Source of the DNA: Nesterenkonia halotolerans
GTDB taxonomy: Bacteria; Actinomycetota; Actinomycetes; Actinomycetales; Micrococcaceae
NCBI RefSeq assembly: GCF_014874065.1
Contig: NZ_JADBEE010000001.1
Span: 310,001-374,000, forward strand
Length of the DNA stretch: 64,000 nt
Reading direction: 5' to 3'
How positions within the stretch are numbered: position 1 is the stretch's first letter; each line of letters opens with the position of its first letter. Position numbers and translations under genes: made by a program. Below the pieces are notes generated by a model, which saw only the letters and a program-made list of their open reading frames with translations, was not told the origin of the DNA and made no database searches. Below, in pieces: positions 1 through 9,282 of the stretch.

Positions 1-1248
1 GAACGTCGCGATCACCGGCGTCTGGGCTCCGAGCTCGACCTCTTCAGCTTCCCTGACGAGCTGGGCTCCGGACTGCCGGTGTTCCATCCCAAGGGCGGAA
101 TCATCAAGCGGGAGATGGAGGACTACGTCCGGAACCGCCACATCGAGGCGGGCTTCCAGTACGTCGGCACCCCGCACATCTCCAAGGATGGGCTCTTCCA
201 CACCTCGGGCCACCTGCCCTACTACGCCGACACCATGTTCCCTCCGCTGCATGTGGATGAGGAGCGCGACGCCGAGGGCAACATCACCAAACAAGGCCAG
301 GACTACCGGCTCAAGGCGATGAACTGCCCCATGCACAACCTGATCTTCCGTTCCCGCGGACGGTCCTACCGAGAGCTGCCGATGCGGCTCTTCGAGTTCG
401 GCTCCGTCTACCGCTATGAGAAGTCCGGCGTCATCCACGGCCTCACCCGAGTCCGCGGCTTCGCCCAGGATGACTCCCATTCCTATGTGAGCAAGGAACA
501 GGCCCCCGACGAGGTCCGGCATCTGCTGACCTTCGTGCTCTCGCTGCTGCGCGACTTCGGGCTCGATGACTTCTACCTCGAGCTCTCCACCCGCGATGAG
601 AACTCGGAGAAGTTCATCGGCAGCGCGGAGCAGTGGGCCGAGGCCACGGCAGTCCTCGAAGAGGCAGCGACCGAGACCGGGCTCGAGCTCGTTCCCGATC
701 CGGGCGGTGCCGCCTACTACGGGCCCAAGATCTCGGTACAGGCCCGCGACGCGATCGGACGCACCTGGCAGATGTCGACGGTTCAGTACGACTTCAACCA
801 GCCTGCGCGCTTCGGACTCGAATACCAGGCGGCCGACGGTTCCCGCCAGGAGCCGGTGATGATCCACGCGGCGAAGTTCGGTTCCATCGAACGATTCCTG
901 GGGGTGCTCACCGAACACTACGCGGGTGCGTTCCCGGTCTGGCTCTCGCCGGTCCAGGTCCGCGCCGTGCCGGTGGCGGAGCCCTTCAACGACTACCTCG
1001 CCGAGGTTGTGGACAAGCTCAAGGCCGCCGGAGTGCGCGCCGAGCTGGAGGACAGCAGCGACCGGTTCCCGAAGAAGATCCGCACCGCCTCGAAGGACAA
1101 GATTCCCTTCGTGCTGATCGCCGGGGGCGACGACGTCGACGCCGGCGCGGTCTCCTTCCGATTCCGCGATGGCAGCCAGGACAATCAGGTGCCGGTGGAC
1201 GAGGCCGTGGCCCGCATCCTCGCCGCCATCGAGTCCAAGGAGGCCTGA
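1..1248 (+). CDS. thrS: Threonyl-tRNA synthetase, 5' truncated by window edge
   Basis: Class II aminoacyl-tRNA synthetase that attaches threonine to tRNA-Thr in the cytoplasm. Only the last 415 codons are in the window; the frame is already open at base 1 (GAA CGT CGC) and the TGS and editing domains must lie upstream. Visible parts are the start of the catalytic core ([14 protein letters not shown]), the zinc-ligand Cys in MNCPMHN, motif 2 with [13 protein letters not shown] and the His of HGLTRVRGF, a third His in [10 protein letters not shown], motif 3 around [18 protein letters not shown], and the anticodon-binding domain over roughly the last 110 residues. The HIT gene starts 6 bases after the stop, so co-transcription is likely. 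IHAAKFGS differs slightly from the IHRA form I would expect, but the His is kept. Confidence 0.97.
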   Translation, partial: ERRDHRRLGSELDLFSFPDELGSGLPVFHPKGGIIKREMEDYVRNRHIEAGFQYVGTPHISKDGLFHTSGHLPYYADTMFPPLHVDEERDAEGNITKQGQDYRLKAMNCPMHNLIFRSRGRSYRELPMRLFEFGSVYRYEKSGVIHGLTRVRGFAQDDSHSYVSKEQAPDEVRHLLTFVLSLLRDFGLDDFYLELSTRDENSEKFIGSAEQWAEATAVLEEAATETGLELVPDPGGAAYYGPKISVQARDAIGRTWQMSTVQYDFNQPARFGLEYQAADGSRQEPVMIHAAKFGSIERFLGVLTEHYAGAFPVWLSPVQVRAVPVAEPFNDYLAEVVDKLKAAGVRAELEDSSDRFPKKIRTASKDKIPFVLIAGGDDVDAGAVSFRFRDGSQDNQVPVDEAVARILAAIESKEA

Positions 1249-1254
1249 GCGGAC

Positions 1255-1797
1255 GTGGGGACTGCAGACGAGTTCGAGCTGGCAGGCGTCCCCGACGCCT
1301 TCCAGCGACTGTGGACCCCACACCGAGCGGCCTACCAGAATCGCGGCCAGGACCAGGTCAGCGGCTCCGCAGACTGCCCCTTCTGCCAGGGGCCGGGGCG
1401 CAGCGATGAAGACTCGCTGATCGTGCACCGGGGGGAGAGCTGCTTCGTGCTGCTGAACCTCTATCCCTATAACCCGGGACACCTGCTGGTCTGTCCCTAC
1501 CGGCACGTCCCCGATCTCACGGATCTCGACGACGCGGAGGCCCAGGAGTTCACGGCACTGACCCAGCGTGCCATGGTGGTCCTCCGCGAGGCTGCGAACC
1601 CCGGGGGCTTCAACCTGGGCATCAACCAGGGAAAGGTGGGCGGCGCGGGCATCGCGGCTCATCTGCATCAGCACGTGATCCCACGCTGGAACGGGGATAC
1701 CAACTTCATGCCGATCATCGCGCAGACCAAGAACCTTTCGCAGACGCTGGGGGAGACCCGCGACCTCGTGGCCGCGACCTGGGACGCGAGCCGCTGA
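1255..1797 (+). CDS. HIT family nucleotide hydrolase/phosphorylase
   Basis: A 180-residue histidine-triad protein, probably acting on dinucleoside polyphosphates or other nucleotide phosphoesters. The triad is HLHQH at residues 136-140 followed by VIPRW. A CPFC pair at 41-44 fits the zinc site of the Ap4A-phosphorylase-like branch. NLYPYNPGHLLVCPYRH is the usual HIT core. It starts with GTG directly after thrS, and its TGA shares one base with the ATG of the next gene, so thrS, HIT and pgsA are probably one transcript. HIT next to the phosphatidylinositol-phosphate synthase is a common actinobacterial arrangement. The substrate cannot be read from the sequence. Confidence 0.92.
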   Translation: MGTADEFELAGVPDAFQRLWTPHRAAYQNRGQDQVSGSADCPFCQGPGRSDEDSLIVHRGESCFVLLNLYPYNPGHLLVCPYRHVPDLTDLDDAEAQEFTALTQRAMVVLREAANPGGFNLGINQGKVGGAGIAAHLHQHVIPRWNGDTNFMPIIAQTKNLSQTLGETRDLVAATWDASR

Positions 1798-2411
1798 TGT
1801 TGAACCGTCATGCCCGCGCCTTCTTCAGCGGCTTGTTCACCCCCATCGCGAAGGCGCTGCTGGGCCTCGGAATGACCCCCAACATGGTGACGGTCATCGG
1901 CACCATCGGCGTCAGCCTGGGTGCGCTGGTCTTCTACCCGATGGGGGAGCTGTTCTGGGGCACGGTGTTCGTCACGGTCTTCGTCTTCTCCGACCTGATC
2001 GATGGTCTGATGGCTCGATTGAGCGGCCGGGGCTCCGTGCTGGGCGGATTCCTGGATTCCTGCCTGGACCGCGTGCAGGACGGGGCCGTGTTCCTGGGTC
2101 TGCTCATCTGGTTCTTCACCGGGGGTGAGAACATCTGGCTGGGCATCGCCGCAGGACTCTGCCTGCTCACCGGCAACCTCGTCTCCTATGTGCGGGCCAA
2201 AGCCGAGTCGCTGGGGTATACCGCCGACGTCGGGATCGCTGAACGCTCCGAACGCATGGTGCTGACTCTGGTCTTCACCGGGTTCACCGGGCTCGGTCTG
2301 CATCCAGGAGTGCTTCTGGTGGTGCTGACGCTGTTGGCGGTCGCCTCCGTGGCCACCATCATCCAGCGATTCCGCACCGTGATCACCCAGGCGGCTGCTG
2401 CCGCAGACTGA
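1797..2411 (+). CDS. pgsA: CDP-alcohol phosphatidyltransferase, probable phosphatidylinositol phosphate synthase
   Basis: Membrane enzyme of 204 residues that joins an alcohol phosphate to CDP-diacylglycerol. The full family signature D-x2-D-G-x2-A-R-x8-G-x3-D-x3-D is present: D66, D69, G70, A73, R74, G83, D87, D91. Hydrophobic segments before and after it fit the usual six helices. The position after a HIT gene is that of the actinobacterial enzyme that uses inositol-1-phosphate, the first step to phosphatidylinositol and its mannosides; this fits the polyprenol-phosphate-mannose synthase later in the window. The acyltransferase and mannosyltransferase that often follow in other actinobacteria are not here. 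Phosphatidylglycerophosphate synthase is the main alternative. Confidence 0.85.
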   Translation: MLNRHARAFFSGLFTPIAKALLGLGMTPNMVTVIGTIGVSLGALVFYPMGELFWGTVFVTVFVFSDLIDGLMARLSGRGSVLGGFLDSCLDRVQDGAVFLGLLIWFFTGGENIWLGIAAGLCLLTGNLVSYVRAKAESLGYTADVGIAERSERMVLTLVFTGFTGLGLHPGVLLVVLTLLAVASVATIIQRFRTVITQAAAAAD

Positions 2412-2486
2412 CGCGGCGAGGGAGTGTGACAGGCACTGTGGTGCCAGCCTGCTCCCCGATCGGCGCTATTCGGTAGCGTCGTCGTC

Positions 2487-3287
2487 ATGAGCGATGGAAC
2501 CATGCGGACCGGTGGCGTTGATCTTGCGGCGGAGAACAAGGGAACGGCCCTCGCCGTCATCGAGTGGACTCCGGACCGTGCCCGCCTGGAGCAGCTGAGC
2601 CTCGATGTCGATGATGCGGAGATCACGGAGGTCGCGGCAGGCGTCGCGAGGCTGGGCATCGACTGCGCCTTCGGCTGGCCCGATGAGTTCGTCGGTTTCG
2701 TCACGGCCCACGCCGACCTCGCGCAGCCTCAGACTCCCGACGGGGGCATGGCATGGAGGCGCACGCTGGCGTACCGGGAGACCGACCGGCAAGTGCGCGA
2801 GCGGAGCGGACGGTGGCCGCTGAGCGTGTCCACCGACCGGATCGGTCTGACGGCGATGCGCTGCGCCGGCCTGCTGGGACGACTCGCTGGCAGCGGACTC
2901 GTCGTCGACCGGTCGGGACGCGACGGCGCCGTCGTGGAGGTCTACCCCGGTGCAACCCTGAGGGTGTGGAAGTGGGAGATGCGCGGGTATCGGAGCGACC
3001 CCGAGGTGCGTCGGTCGCTGGTCCAGCGGATGCGCCGGGAAGCTCCCTGGTTCGAGCTCGGCGCGCGTGCGGAGCTGATGGTGGAATCCACCGACGCCTT
3101 CGACGCCGTCGTGGCTGCCCTTGCGGCGCGCGCCGCGGCGACCGGGCGGTACGATCCTCCACCCGCCGAGCATCAGGAGCGGGCGGAGCGAGAGGGCTGG
3201 ATCATCCTGCCCTCCTGCCCGCTGGGTGAGCTGCTCCACTGGCCTTCCACCGAGTCACCTGCCGGCGCCACGCGGACCGCCCGGTAG
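2487..3287 (+). CDS. DUF429 family protein
   Basis: A 266-residue protein of the DUF429 family, whose function is unknown. It begins with the acidic strand typical of an RNase H-like fold (GGVDLAAENKGTALAV), continues with LGIDCAFGWP, and has the family's C-terminal acidic segment STDAFDAVVAALAARAAA followed by EGWIILP. The repeated acidic positions would suit a metal-dependent nuclease-like site, but no activity can be claimed. The ATG at 2487 follows a 75-base gap after pgsA, so it may have its own promoter. It converges with the M3 peptidase gene, whose stop lies 38 bases beyond. Confidence 0.8.
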   Translation: MSDGTMRTGGVDLAAENKGTALAVIEWTPDRARLEQLSLDVDDAEITEVAAGVARLGIDCAFGWPDEFVGFVTAHADLAQPQTPDGGMAWRRTLAYRETDRQVRERSGRWPLSVSTDRIGLTAMRCAGLLGRLAGSGLVVDRSGRDGAVVEVYPGATLRVWKWEMRGYRSDPEVRRSLVQRMRREAPWFELGARAELMVESTDAFDAVVAALAARAAATGRYDPPPAEHQERAEREGWIILPSCPLGELLHWPSTESPAGATRTAR

Positions 3288-3325
3288 ACGTCTCCCTCGG
3301 GGGTGGTTCGCGTGTGCGGCTCGGG

Positions 3326-5485
3326 TCAGGACTCGTCCAGGCCCAGCTGACGCAGCAGGGCGTCCGTTCCAGGGTCCCTGCCGAAGGCGATCCGATAGGA
3401 CTCCAATGGATCGCGCGTATTGCCTCGCGACAGCAGCTCCCGGCGCACCTGGGCCCCGGCGGCAGCCATCGCCTCACTGAGCTGCTGTCCCCGGTTCTGG
3501 GCCAGCTGTTCGCGGTACCACTCGGAGGCATCGGCGGCCAGGACCTGCGCCCAGAGATACGAATAATAGCCAGCCGCATAGCCGGACCCGGCGAAGATGT
3601 GCTTGAAGAATCCGATGCCATACCGCGGTGGCACCAGCGGGTGGTCGAGTCCCCAGGCGGCCAGTGCAGCCTCGGAGAATGCCTCGGGGTCCTCGACGGC
3701 GGCCTCGGCCTCTTCTGCCGAGAGCGTGTGCCAGGCGAGGTCCAGCACCACGGCCGCTGCGTGCTCGACCGTGCTGAACCCTTTGCCCCAGAGCTCCTCC
3801 GTGGTGGGCTGCTGCCCGGGGGCAGCCAGCCCAGCGCTGAACTCCTGGAAGATCTCGTTGACCTGGGAGGGGAACTCGACATTGTCACGGGGCACGGAGG
3901 TACCGGAGAGCTCCTCGAACTCCGCCTCCGCAAGCAGTCCATGCAGTGCGTGGCCGAACTCGTGAAAGAGCGTGCGCATGGTCGATGGTCCCAGCGCCGG
4001 CTGTTCTCCCACGGCAGGGGCGGTGATGTTCAGCGCGTTGATCACCACCGGTGCGGAACCCGTCAGCGTGGACGCCACTGAGAAGGAGTTCATCCACGCT
4101 CCTCCGGACTTGCTCGGTCGGGCATAGAGGTCGAGCAGGAACAGTCCGATCCCTGCACCGGGACGCTTCTCTGCGGAGCTTTCGAAGACCTCGAAGCTGC
4201 GTGCTCCGGGAGCGAAGCCGGGCAGGTCCTCGCGCTCGACCACGGTGATCCCATAGAGCTGGGACGCCGCGTCGAAGACCCGACGCAGAGCCTGCTCCAG
4301 AGGGACATCTCGCGTGTGCTCCGCTGCAAGCCCTGGACTCTCGCCGCCGGCTCCTTCCGAGGACTGCTGCCGTCTCGCCAGCGCTGCGAGGCCGAAGCTG
4401 ACGTCCCAGGGTGCGAGTTCAGCCGGCCCGTCGGGATCGGAGGTCTGGTGGATGCCGGCCTCGCGCAGAGCCTGGATCTCGGCGTCCAGGCGGACCAGGG
4501 CGCCTGTCACGATGGTCTTGAGCATCCTCTCGATGCTGGTCCGGTCCGGTGCCGTGCGTCCGGGCAGGACGCTGGCCAGGTGATGCTCGAAGCCCAGGAG
4601 ACGGGAGCGGCGAGCCCGCAGCACGGCGATGTGCGCGCCGATCTGGCTCGTGGTCCGTCCGTCGTCGTCGGTCAAGGTGCCACGTGACACAGAGGCCTCG
4701 TGCAGCCGACGGCGCGCCTGGCGCCTGGTCATCCGCTCCAGCGGGCTCTGCTGCACTGGCAGAGTCAGACTCAGCAGGGCCCCGTCGGCGTGTCCGGCCT
4801 CCCGCGCTGCGGCCTGCGCAGCTCCTGACTCCGCGGCATCGAGTCCCTCGAGCTCGGCGGGATCGGAGAAGAAGACGGCGTGGGCTGCGGCCTCACGGCG
4901 CTGCAGCTGCTCATAGGCGGTCTCGGCCGCGCCGAGCTCGAGATTGAGCGCCCGCAGCTGCTCCTGCTCGGCCCCACCGAGTCCGGCTCCCGCTGCGCGC
5001 GCCTCGTCGAGGACGTGCTGCAGCATCCTGCGCTGTTCCTCCGTGGCGCTGGTCTCACCCCGCGCCAACGCCGACTGCAGTGCCTGCAGACGCTCATAGA
5101 GATTCTCGTGCATGGCCAGCCAGTCGCGATGCGCTGCCACGCGCTGCGTGATCTCCGGCTGCACCTGCTGTCGTGCCTCGGTGGCATCGACAGAGAACAT
5201 GCAGGAGAAGGCACGTTCGACCCGAGAGAGGAGTTCATGGGAGCGGCCCAGCGGGTGCAGGACGGTGGACACCTCAACGGGGGCGGGGTCCTCCGCGATG
5301 GCCTCCACGGCCCTGCGCTGAGCATCGATTCCGGCCTCGAGCGCGGGCAGCCAGTGCTCGTCGCGGATCTTGCTGAGGTCGGTGAGTCCGTAGTCGAGTG
5401 TCCCCGCACGGAGCAGGGGATTGTCCGCTCCGGGCGGCGTGCTCCCGGGCATCTCTGCGTGTGCCGGTGGCTCGGTGCGCTCCAC
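3326..5485 (-). CDS. M3 family metallopeptidase (oligopeptidase A / Dcp-like)
   Basis: Cytosolic zinc oligopeptidase of 719 residues that degrades short peptides. The zinc motif is H508-E-F-G-H512, in [12 protein letters not shown], with the downstream Glu in the family pattern about 25 residues on ([14 protein letters not shown]). No signal peptide is seen; the N-terminus is polar. The C-terminal [21 protein letters not shown] is the usual M3 substrate-contact region. The length is typical of Dcp/OpdA enzymes, slightly extended by an acidic Ala/Glu-rich helical part at 150-230. It starts with GTG and is divergent from yebC across 103 bases. Confidence 0.92.
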   Translation of the reverse strand: MERTEPPAHAEMPGSTPPGADNPLLRAGTLDYGLTDLSKIRDEHWLPALEAGIDAQRRAVEAIAEDPAPVEVSTVLHPLGRSHELLSRVERAFSCMFSVDATEARQQVQPEITQRVAAHRDWLAMHENLYERLQALQSALARGETSATEEQRRMLQHVLDEARAAGAGLGGAEQEQLRALNLELGAAETAYEQLQRREAAAHAVFFSDPAELEGLDAAESGAAQAAAREAGHADGALLSLTLPVQQSPLERMTRRQARRRLHEASVSRGTLTDDDGRTTSQIGAHIAVLRARRSRLLGFEHHLASVLPGRTAPDRTSIERMLKTIVTGALVRLDAEIQALREAGIHQTSDPDGPAELAPWDVSFGLAALARRQQSSEGAGGESPGLAAEHTRDVPLEQALRRVFDAASQLYGITVVEREDLPGFAPGARSFEVFESSAEKRPGAGIGLFLLDLYARPSKSGGAWMNSFSVASTLTGSAPVVINALNITAPAVGEQPALGPSTMRTLFHEFGHALHGLLAEAEFEELSGTSVPRDNVEFPSQVNEIFQEFSAGLAAPGQQPTTEELWGKGFSTVEHAAAVVLDLAWHTLSAEEAEAAVEDPEAFSEAALAAWGLDHPLVPPRYGIGFFKHIFAGSGYAAGYYSYLWAQVLAADASEWYREQLAQNRGQQLSEAMAAAGAQVRRELLSRGNTRDPLESYRIAFGRDPGTDALLRQLGLDES

Positions 5486-5532
5486 GTGTCACCACGTCCT
5501 CTCCGATAGGCTGGTGGCAAGACTATATGACG

Positions 5533-5547
5533 GTTGCCGCACGCAAC
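5533..5547. promoter_or_regulatory. Inverted repeat between M3 peptidase and yebC
   Basis: GTTGC-CGCAC-GCAAC is a perfect 5-base dyad in the divergent intergenic region. Just upstream, 5522-5529 reads ACTATATG, which can serve as a -10 element on either strand (TATAGT on minus, TATATG on plus). The position suits an operator or the stem of a short leader hairpin for yebC. Confidence 0.3.
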
Positions 5548-5588
5548 TGTTTCCCGTGAACGTCGTGATCTCACCCACAAGGAGAACT

Positions 5589-6347
5589 ATGGCCGGCCAT
5601 TCCAAATGGGCCAACACGAAGCACCGCAAGGCTGCCGTCGACGCCAAGCGCGCCAAGCTCAATGCGCGCTACATCAAGCAGATCGAGGTGGCCGCGCGCA
5701 ACGGCGGCCCCGATATGGCCGGCAACCCGGGCCTTGATCTGGCGGTGTCCAAGGCGAAGAAGAACTCGGTGCCCAACGACAACATTGACCGTGCCATCAA
5801 GCGCGGGGCGGGCCTCACCGGGGACAGCGTCGAATATGAGGAGATCACCTACGAGGTGCGCGGGCCGCAGGGCTCCGCACTGCTGGTGGAATGCCTCACC
5901 GACAACCGCAACCGGGCGGCCGCCGAGGTGCGGACCGCGGTGACGCGTTCAGGCGGCACCGTCGCCGATCCCGGTTCGGTGGCCTACATGTTCCAGCGCA
6001 AAGGCGTGGTCGCGCTTCCCAAGCAGGAGCTCGGCGAGGATGACGTGCTCGCCGCCGTGCTGGAGGCCGGGGTCGAAGATGTCATCGAACACGACTCCAG
6101 CTTCGAGGTGCGCTGCGAGCCGCAGGACCTCCAAGCTGTCGTGAAGGGGCTTGAGGAGGCCGGCATCGAGTACGAGTCCGATGAGGTCGAGTTCATCTCG
6201 GAGGTCACGGTGGACCTCGACGTCGACGCTGCGAAGAAGTTCTTCAAGCTCGCCGACGCGCTCGAAGACCTCGAGGACGTCCAGAACGTGCACAGCAATG
6301 CCGACCTCAGTGCCGAGACCCTTGCGGCACTGGAGGACGAGGACTGA
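5589..6347 (+). CDS. yebC: YebC/PmpR family protein
   Basis: A 252-residue member of the YebC/PmpR family. Members have been described as transcription regulators and, more recently, as factors that help ribosomes through proline stretches. The start [20 protein letters not shown] is the family hallmark and is preceded by AAGGAG five bases before the ATG. An open frame runs 168 bases further upstream, but its sequence is unrelated and overlaps the M3 gene. Placed directly before ruvC-ruvA-ruvB, as in most actinobacteria. The end of the gene is acidic. Confidence 0.97.
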   Translation: MAGHSKWANTKHRKAAVDAKRAKLNARYIKQIEVAARNGGPDMAGNPGLDLAVSKAKKNSVPNDNIDRAIKRGAGLTGDSVEYEEITYEVRGPQGSALLVECLTDNRNRAAAEVRTAVTRSGGTVADPGSVAYMFQRKGVVALPKQELGEDDVLAAVLEAGVEDVIEHDSSFEVRCEPQDLQAVVKGLEEAGIEYESDEVEFISEVTVDLDVDAAKKFFKLADALEDLEDVQNVHSNADLSAETLAALEDED

Positions 6348-6403
6348 TGCACCGGAGTCAACGGTGAGTGAATCAGGCAGCGCATGAGCCAGGGATCCTG
6401 GAC

Positions 6404-7126
6404 ATGAGTCAGTCGGCTGTGGTCTCCGGGACCGCCGGCACGTCCCGCACGGCGCAGCGGATCCTGGGGGTGGACCCCGGTCTGACCCGGTGCGGCTTCG
6501 CGGTGGTGGAGATGAACCTGAACCGAACCGGCGCCTCGCTGCATGTGGAGGTCACCGGCACCAAGGCGAGCCAGGACCTCGCCGAGCGGATCCTGAGCAT
6601 CCAGCGTGCGGCCGAAGTGCTGTTGGACCGCTTCGCCCCGGATGTGCTCGCCATCGAACGCGTCTTCGCCTCGAACAACGCACCGACCGTCGTGACCACG
6701 GCGCAGGCCTCAGGGGTCATCATCGCGGCCGCGGCCGCCCGCGGCATACCGGTAGCCTGGCACACTCCCTCCGAGGTCAAGGCCGCTGTCACCGATGATG
6801 GAAACGCCGATAAGCAGGCCGTCGCGCGCATGGTCCAGCGGATCCTCAAGCTCCCCGGGCTGCCCAAGCCGGTGGACGCGACAGACGCCTACGCGGTCGC
6901 CATCTGCCACGCCTGGCGCTCCGGGATCGGCGCGCGCTTCAACATGTCCGCCGGGACACAGACCCACCAGGGTGCCACCACCGCCCTGCAGCGCGCCCAG
7001 GCCGCAGCGGCGGCGAAAAGCTCAGCGGCGAAGGCTCCAGCCGCCAGAGGTTCCGCTCGGACAGCGGCTGATCAGCTGACCCCTGCCCAGCGCGCCTGGA
7101 TGGCAGCCGATAAACGGGCGCGCTAA
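6404..7126 (+). CDS. ruvC: Holliday junction resolvase RuvC
   Basis: Endonuclease that cuts Holliday junctions with RuvA and RuvB. Catalytic acids are visible: D24 in ILGVDPGLTRCG, the Glu of LAIERVF, and the C-terminal pair in PVDATDAYAVAICHAW. The ATG at 6404 gives 240 residues; a GTG at 6368 would add 12. The usual enzyme is about 170-190 residues; here a tail of about 60 residues rich in Ala, Gln and Thr (ALQRAQAAAAAKSSAAK) follows the catalytic domain and has no visible function. It starts 56 bases after yebC. Confidence 0.96.
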   Translation: MSQSAVVSGTAGTSRTAQRILGVDPGLTRCGFAVVEMNLNRTGASLHVEVTGTKASQDLAERILSIQRAAEVLLDRFAPDVLAIERVFASNNAPTVVTTAQASGVIIAAAAARGIPVAWHTPSEVKAAVTDDGNADKQAVARMVQRILKLPGLPKPVDATDAYAVAICHAWRSGIGARFNMSAGTQTHQGATTALQRAQAAAAAKSSAAKAPAARGSARTAADQLTPAQRAWMAADKRAR

Positions 7127-7131
7127 AGTGT

Positions 7132-7147
7132 TCGAATACATGTTCTA
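7132..7147. promoter_or_regulatory. LexA-like (SOS) box upstream of ruvA
   Basis: TCGAAT-ACAT-GTTCTA matches the actinobacterial/Gram-positive LexA consensus TCGAAC-N4-GTTCGA at 10 of the 12 defined positions. It lies in the 82-base gap between ruvC and ruvA. RuvAB is a classic DNA-damage-inducible complex, so the site makes sense for ruvA-ruvB and would give them a separate switch from ruvC. Confidence 0.6.
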
Positions 7148-7208
7148 GTCATGCCGGGGCCCGCCCTCGGCATGCGACCAGTCGCCAGCGGCGACGGTGA
7201 GGTGAATG

Positions 7209-7823
7209 ATGATCTCTTCCATCCGGGGCGACGTGCTCCACATCGGCACCGACCACGCAGTGGTCGAGGTCTCCGGATTCGGGCTGCACGTCTCCGCGAC
7301 CCCGAAGACCCTCGCCGACCTGCACCCCGGGACCGAAGCCCGGCTGCACACCAGCTTCGTGCCCCGACAGGACGATGCCCCGCTGCTCTTCGGCTTCTCC
7401 GAGCTCGCTGAGCGCGTCATCTTCACCACCCTGGTCGCGATCTCGGGCATCGGCCCACGCATGGCCCTGGCCGTGCTCGCCGTGCACACTCCCACGGAGG
7501 TCCACCGTGCCATCGCCGAATCCGACACCGCGGCCTTCACCAAGGTGCCCGGGATCGGCAAGAAGACGGCGCAGCGCATCCTGCTGGAGCTGGCGGGCAA
7601 GCTGGTGATCGACCAGCCCCAAGCGCCGGCAGGAGCCGCCTCCGGTTCGGACGAGCCTGAGGTCGCCGTTCAGGTGCGTGAAGCACTGGTCTCACTGGGC
7701 TGGATCGAGCGCGATGCCAGGACTGCGGTGGAGAAGCTTCTCATCGCGGAGCCCGAGCTGGCTCAGGCCGATGTCAGCACCGTGCTTCGCCAAGCCCTGC
7801 GCAGCCTGGGAGGTGCACGGTGA
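7209..7823 (+). CDS. ruvA: Holliday junction DNA helicase subunit RuvA
   Basis: DNA-binding subunit that holds the Holliday junction as a tetramer for branch migration by RuvB. The OB-fold start [13 protein letters not shown], the helix-hairpin-helix segments ([13 protein letters not shown] and [16 protein letters not shown]) and the C-terminal RuvB-contact domain are all present in about 204 residues. Two ATG codons are adjacent at 7206 and 7209; the second gives the family-standard start and sits six bases after GAGG. The stop overlaps the ruvB start (GTGA). Confidence 0.97.
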   Translation: MISSIRGDVLHIGTDHAVVEVSGFGLHVSATPKTLADLHPGTEARLHTSFVPRQDDAPLLFGFSELAERVIFTTLVAISGIGPRMALAVLAVHTPTEVHRAIAESDTAAFTKVPGIGKKTAQRILLELAGKLVIDQPQAPAGAASGSDEPEVAVQVREALVSLGWIERDARTAVEKLLIAEPELAQADVSTVLRQALRSLGGAR

Positions 7824-8854
7824 GCACGGACGGGCCCCGCGAACTGCTCGGCGGCTCTTCGATGACCGAGGAGCGAGCCATGGAAGCCGCCCTGCGGCCG
7901 AAGGCGCTCAGCGACTTCGTCGGCCAGCAGACCGTGCGCCGCCAGCTCTCACTCGTGCTGGAATCCTCGCGCATGCGCGGCACCGCCTCGGATCATGTGC
8001 TGCTCTCCGGCCCGCCCGGCCTCGGCAAGACCACTCTGGCCATGATCATCGCGGCGGAGATGAATGCCGCCCTGCGCATCAGCTCCGGTCCGGCGATCCA
8101 GCATGCAGGTGATCTGGCTGCGATCCTGTCCTCGCTGACCGAGGGCGAGGTCCTCTTCGTCGACGAGATCCACCGGATGTCGCGGCCCGCCGAGGAGCTG
8201 CTCTACATGGCGATGGAGGACTTTCGGGTCGACGTCATCGTGGGCAAGGGAGCCGGAGCGACCTCCATCCCGTTGGAGCTTCCCCCGTTCACCCTGGTCG
8301 GGGCGACGACCCGGGCCGGCCTGCTCCCGGGCCCGCTGCGTGATCGGTTCGGGTTCACCGGGCACCTGGAGTTCTACAGCGAGCACGAACTGGAGCTGGT
8401 GCTGCGCAGGTCCTCGGTGATGCTGGATATGAACGTCGCGGGAGCCGGCTTCGCGGAGATCGCCTCGCGCTCCCGCGGAACCCCGCGCATCGCGAATCGA
8501 CTGCTCCGCCGGGTGCGCGACTGGGCGCTGGTGCATGGTGTGCCCGAGGTCGATCAGGCCACCGCAGCCGCCGCGCTGGAGATGTATGAGGTCGACGAGC
8601 GCGGCCTCGACCGGCTGGACCGCTCAGTCCTGGAGGCGCTCTGCCTGAAGTTCAAGGGCGGCCCGGTGGGGCTGTCCACGCTGGCAGTCCTGGTGGGGGA
8701 GGAGACGGAGACCGTGGAGACGGTGGCGGAGCCGTATCTGGTCCGCGAAGGGCTGCTCGCGCGCACACCCCGAGGGCGCGTCGCCACCGATGAGGCGTGG
8801 CGGCATCTGGGGCTGACGCCGCCCGAGCGCCACCCTGATAGTCTGTCGGGTTGA
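7820..8854 (+). CDS. ruvB: Holliday junction branch migration ATPase RuvB
   Basis: AAA+ motor of 344 residues that drives branch migration with RuvA. Walker A GPPGLGKT ends at residue 71; Walker B is D114-E-I-H117. Sensor 1 lies in [21 protein letters not shown] and the sensor 2 region at [20 protein letters not shown]-terminal winged helix ends the protein. The GTG start overlaps the ruvA stop by 4 bases, so translation is coupled. Confidence 0.98.
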   Translation: MSTDGPRELLGGSSMTEERAMEAALRPKALSDFVGQQTVRRQLSLVLESSRMRGTASDHVLLSGPPGLGKTTLAMIIAAEMNAALRISSGPAIQHAGDLAAILSSLTEGEVLFVDEIHRMSRPAEELLYMAMEDFRVDVIVGKGAGATSIPLELPPFTLVGATTRAGLLPGPLRDRFGFTGHLEFYSEHELELVLRRSSVMLDMNVAGAGFAEIASRSRGTPRIANRLLRRVRDWALVHGVPEVDQATAAAALEMYEVDERGLDRLDRSVLEALCLKFKGGPVGLSTLAVLVGEETETVETVAEPYLVREGLLARTPRGRVATDEAWRHLGLTPPERHPDSLSG

Positions 8855-8930
8855 ATGTCCGGCCAGGTTCAGCAGCGGTTGCGCCGCAGCCCTGGCAAGC
8901 ACGTCCCGCGACGAGAGATTGGCCCGATCT

Positions 8931-9272
8931 GTGAACGCTCTGCTCCCTTACGCCCAGGTCTCTGCCTCTGAAGGCACCGGCTCGGCCCCTGGATTCGATC
9001 CGCTCCTGCTGATCATGATCGCCATCCTGGTGATCTTCATGGTGCTGACCTTCCGTCGCGGAAAGAAGCTGCGCGACGAGCAGTCCAAGGCTCGCGGCGG
9101 CGCCGTGGTCGGCGCACAGGTCGTCACCGCCGGCGGAATGGTGGGAACAGTGGTCTCTCGTGATGAGGAGGCCCAGCGAGTGACCCTGGAGTTCAGCTCC
9201 GGAGATCGTGTGGACTTCCTCATCGGCGCCATTCAGCAGGTGGTTGAACCCGCCGCCACCACAGAGGACTGA
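8931..9272 (+). CDS. yajC: Preprotein translocase accessory subunit YajC
   Basis: Small single-span membrane protein that associates with SecDF and the Sec translocon. One hydrophobic segment (PLLLIMIAILVIFMVLTF) is followed by RRGKK and the cytosolic domain with GAQVVTAGGMVGTVVS, the family core. The GTG at 8931 gives 113 residues; a TTG at 8919 in the same frame would add four. It precedes secD by 10 bases, which fixes the identity. Confidence 0.93.
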   Translation: MNALLPYAQVSASEGTGSAPGFDPLLLIMIAILVIFMVLTFRRGKKLRDEQSKARGGAVVGAQVVTAGGMVGTVVSRDEEAQRVTLEFSSGDRVDFLIGAIQQVVEPAATTED

Positions 9273-9282
9273 TTCCCGCTCT

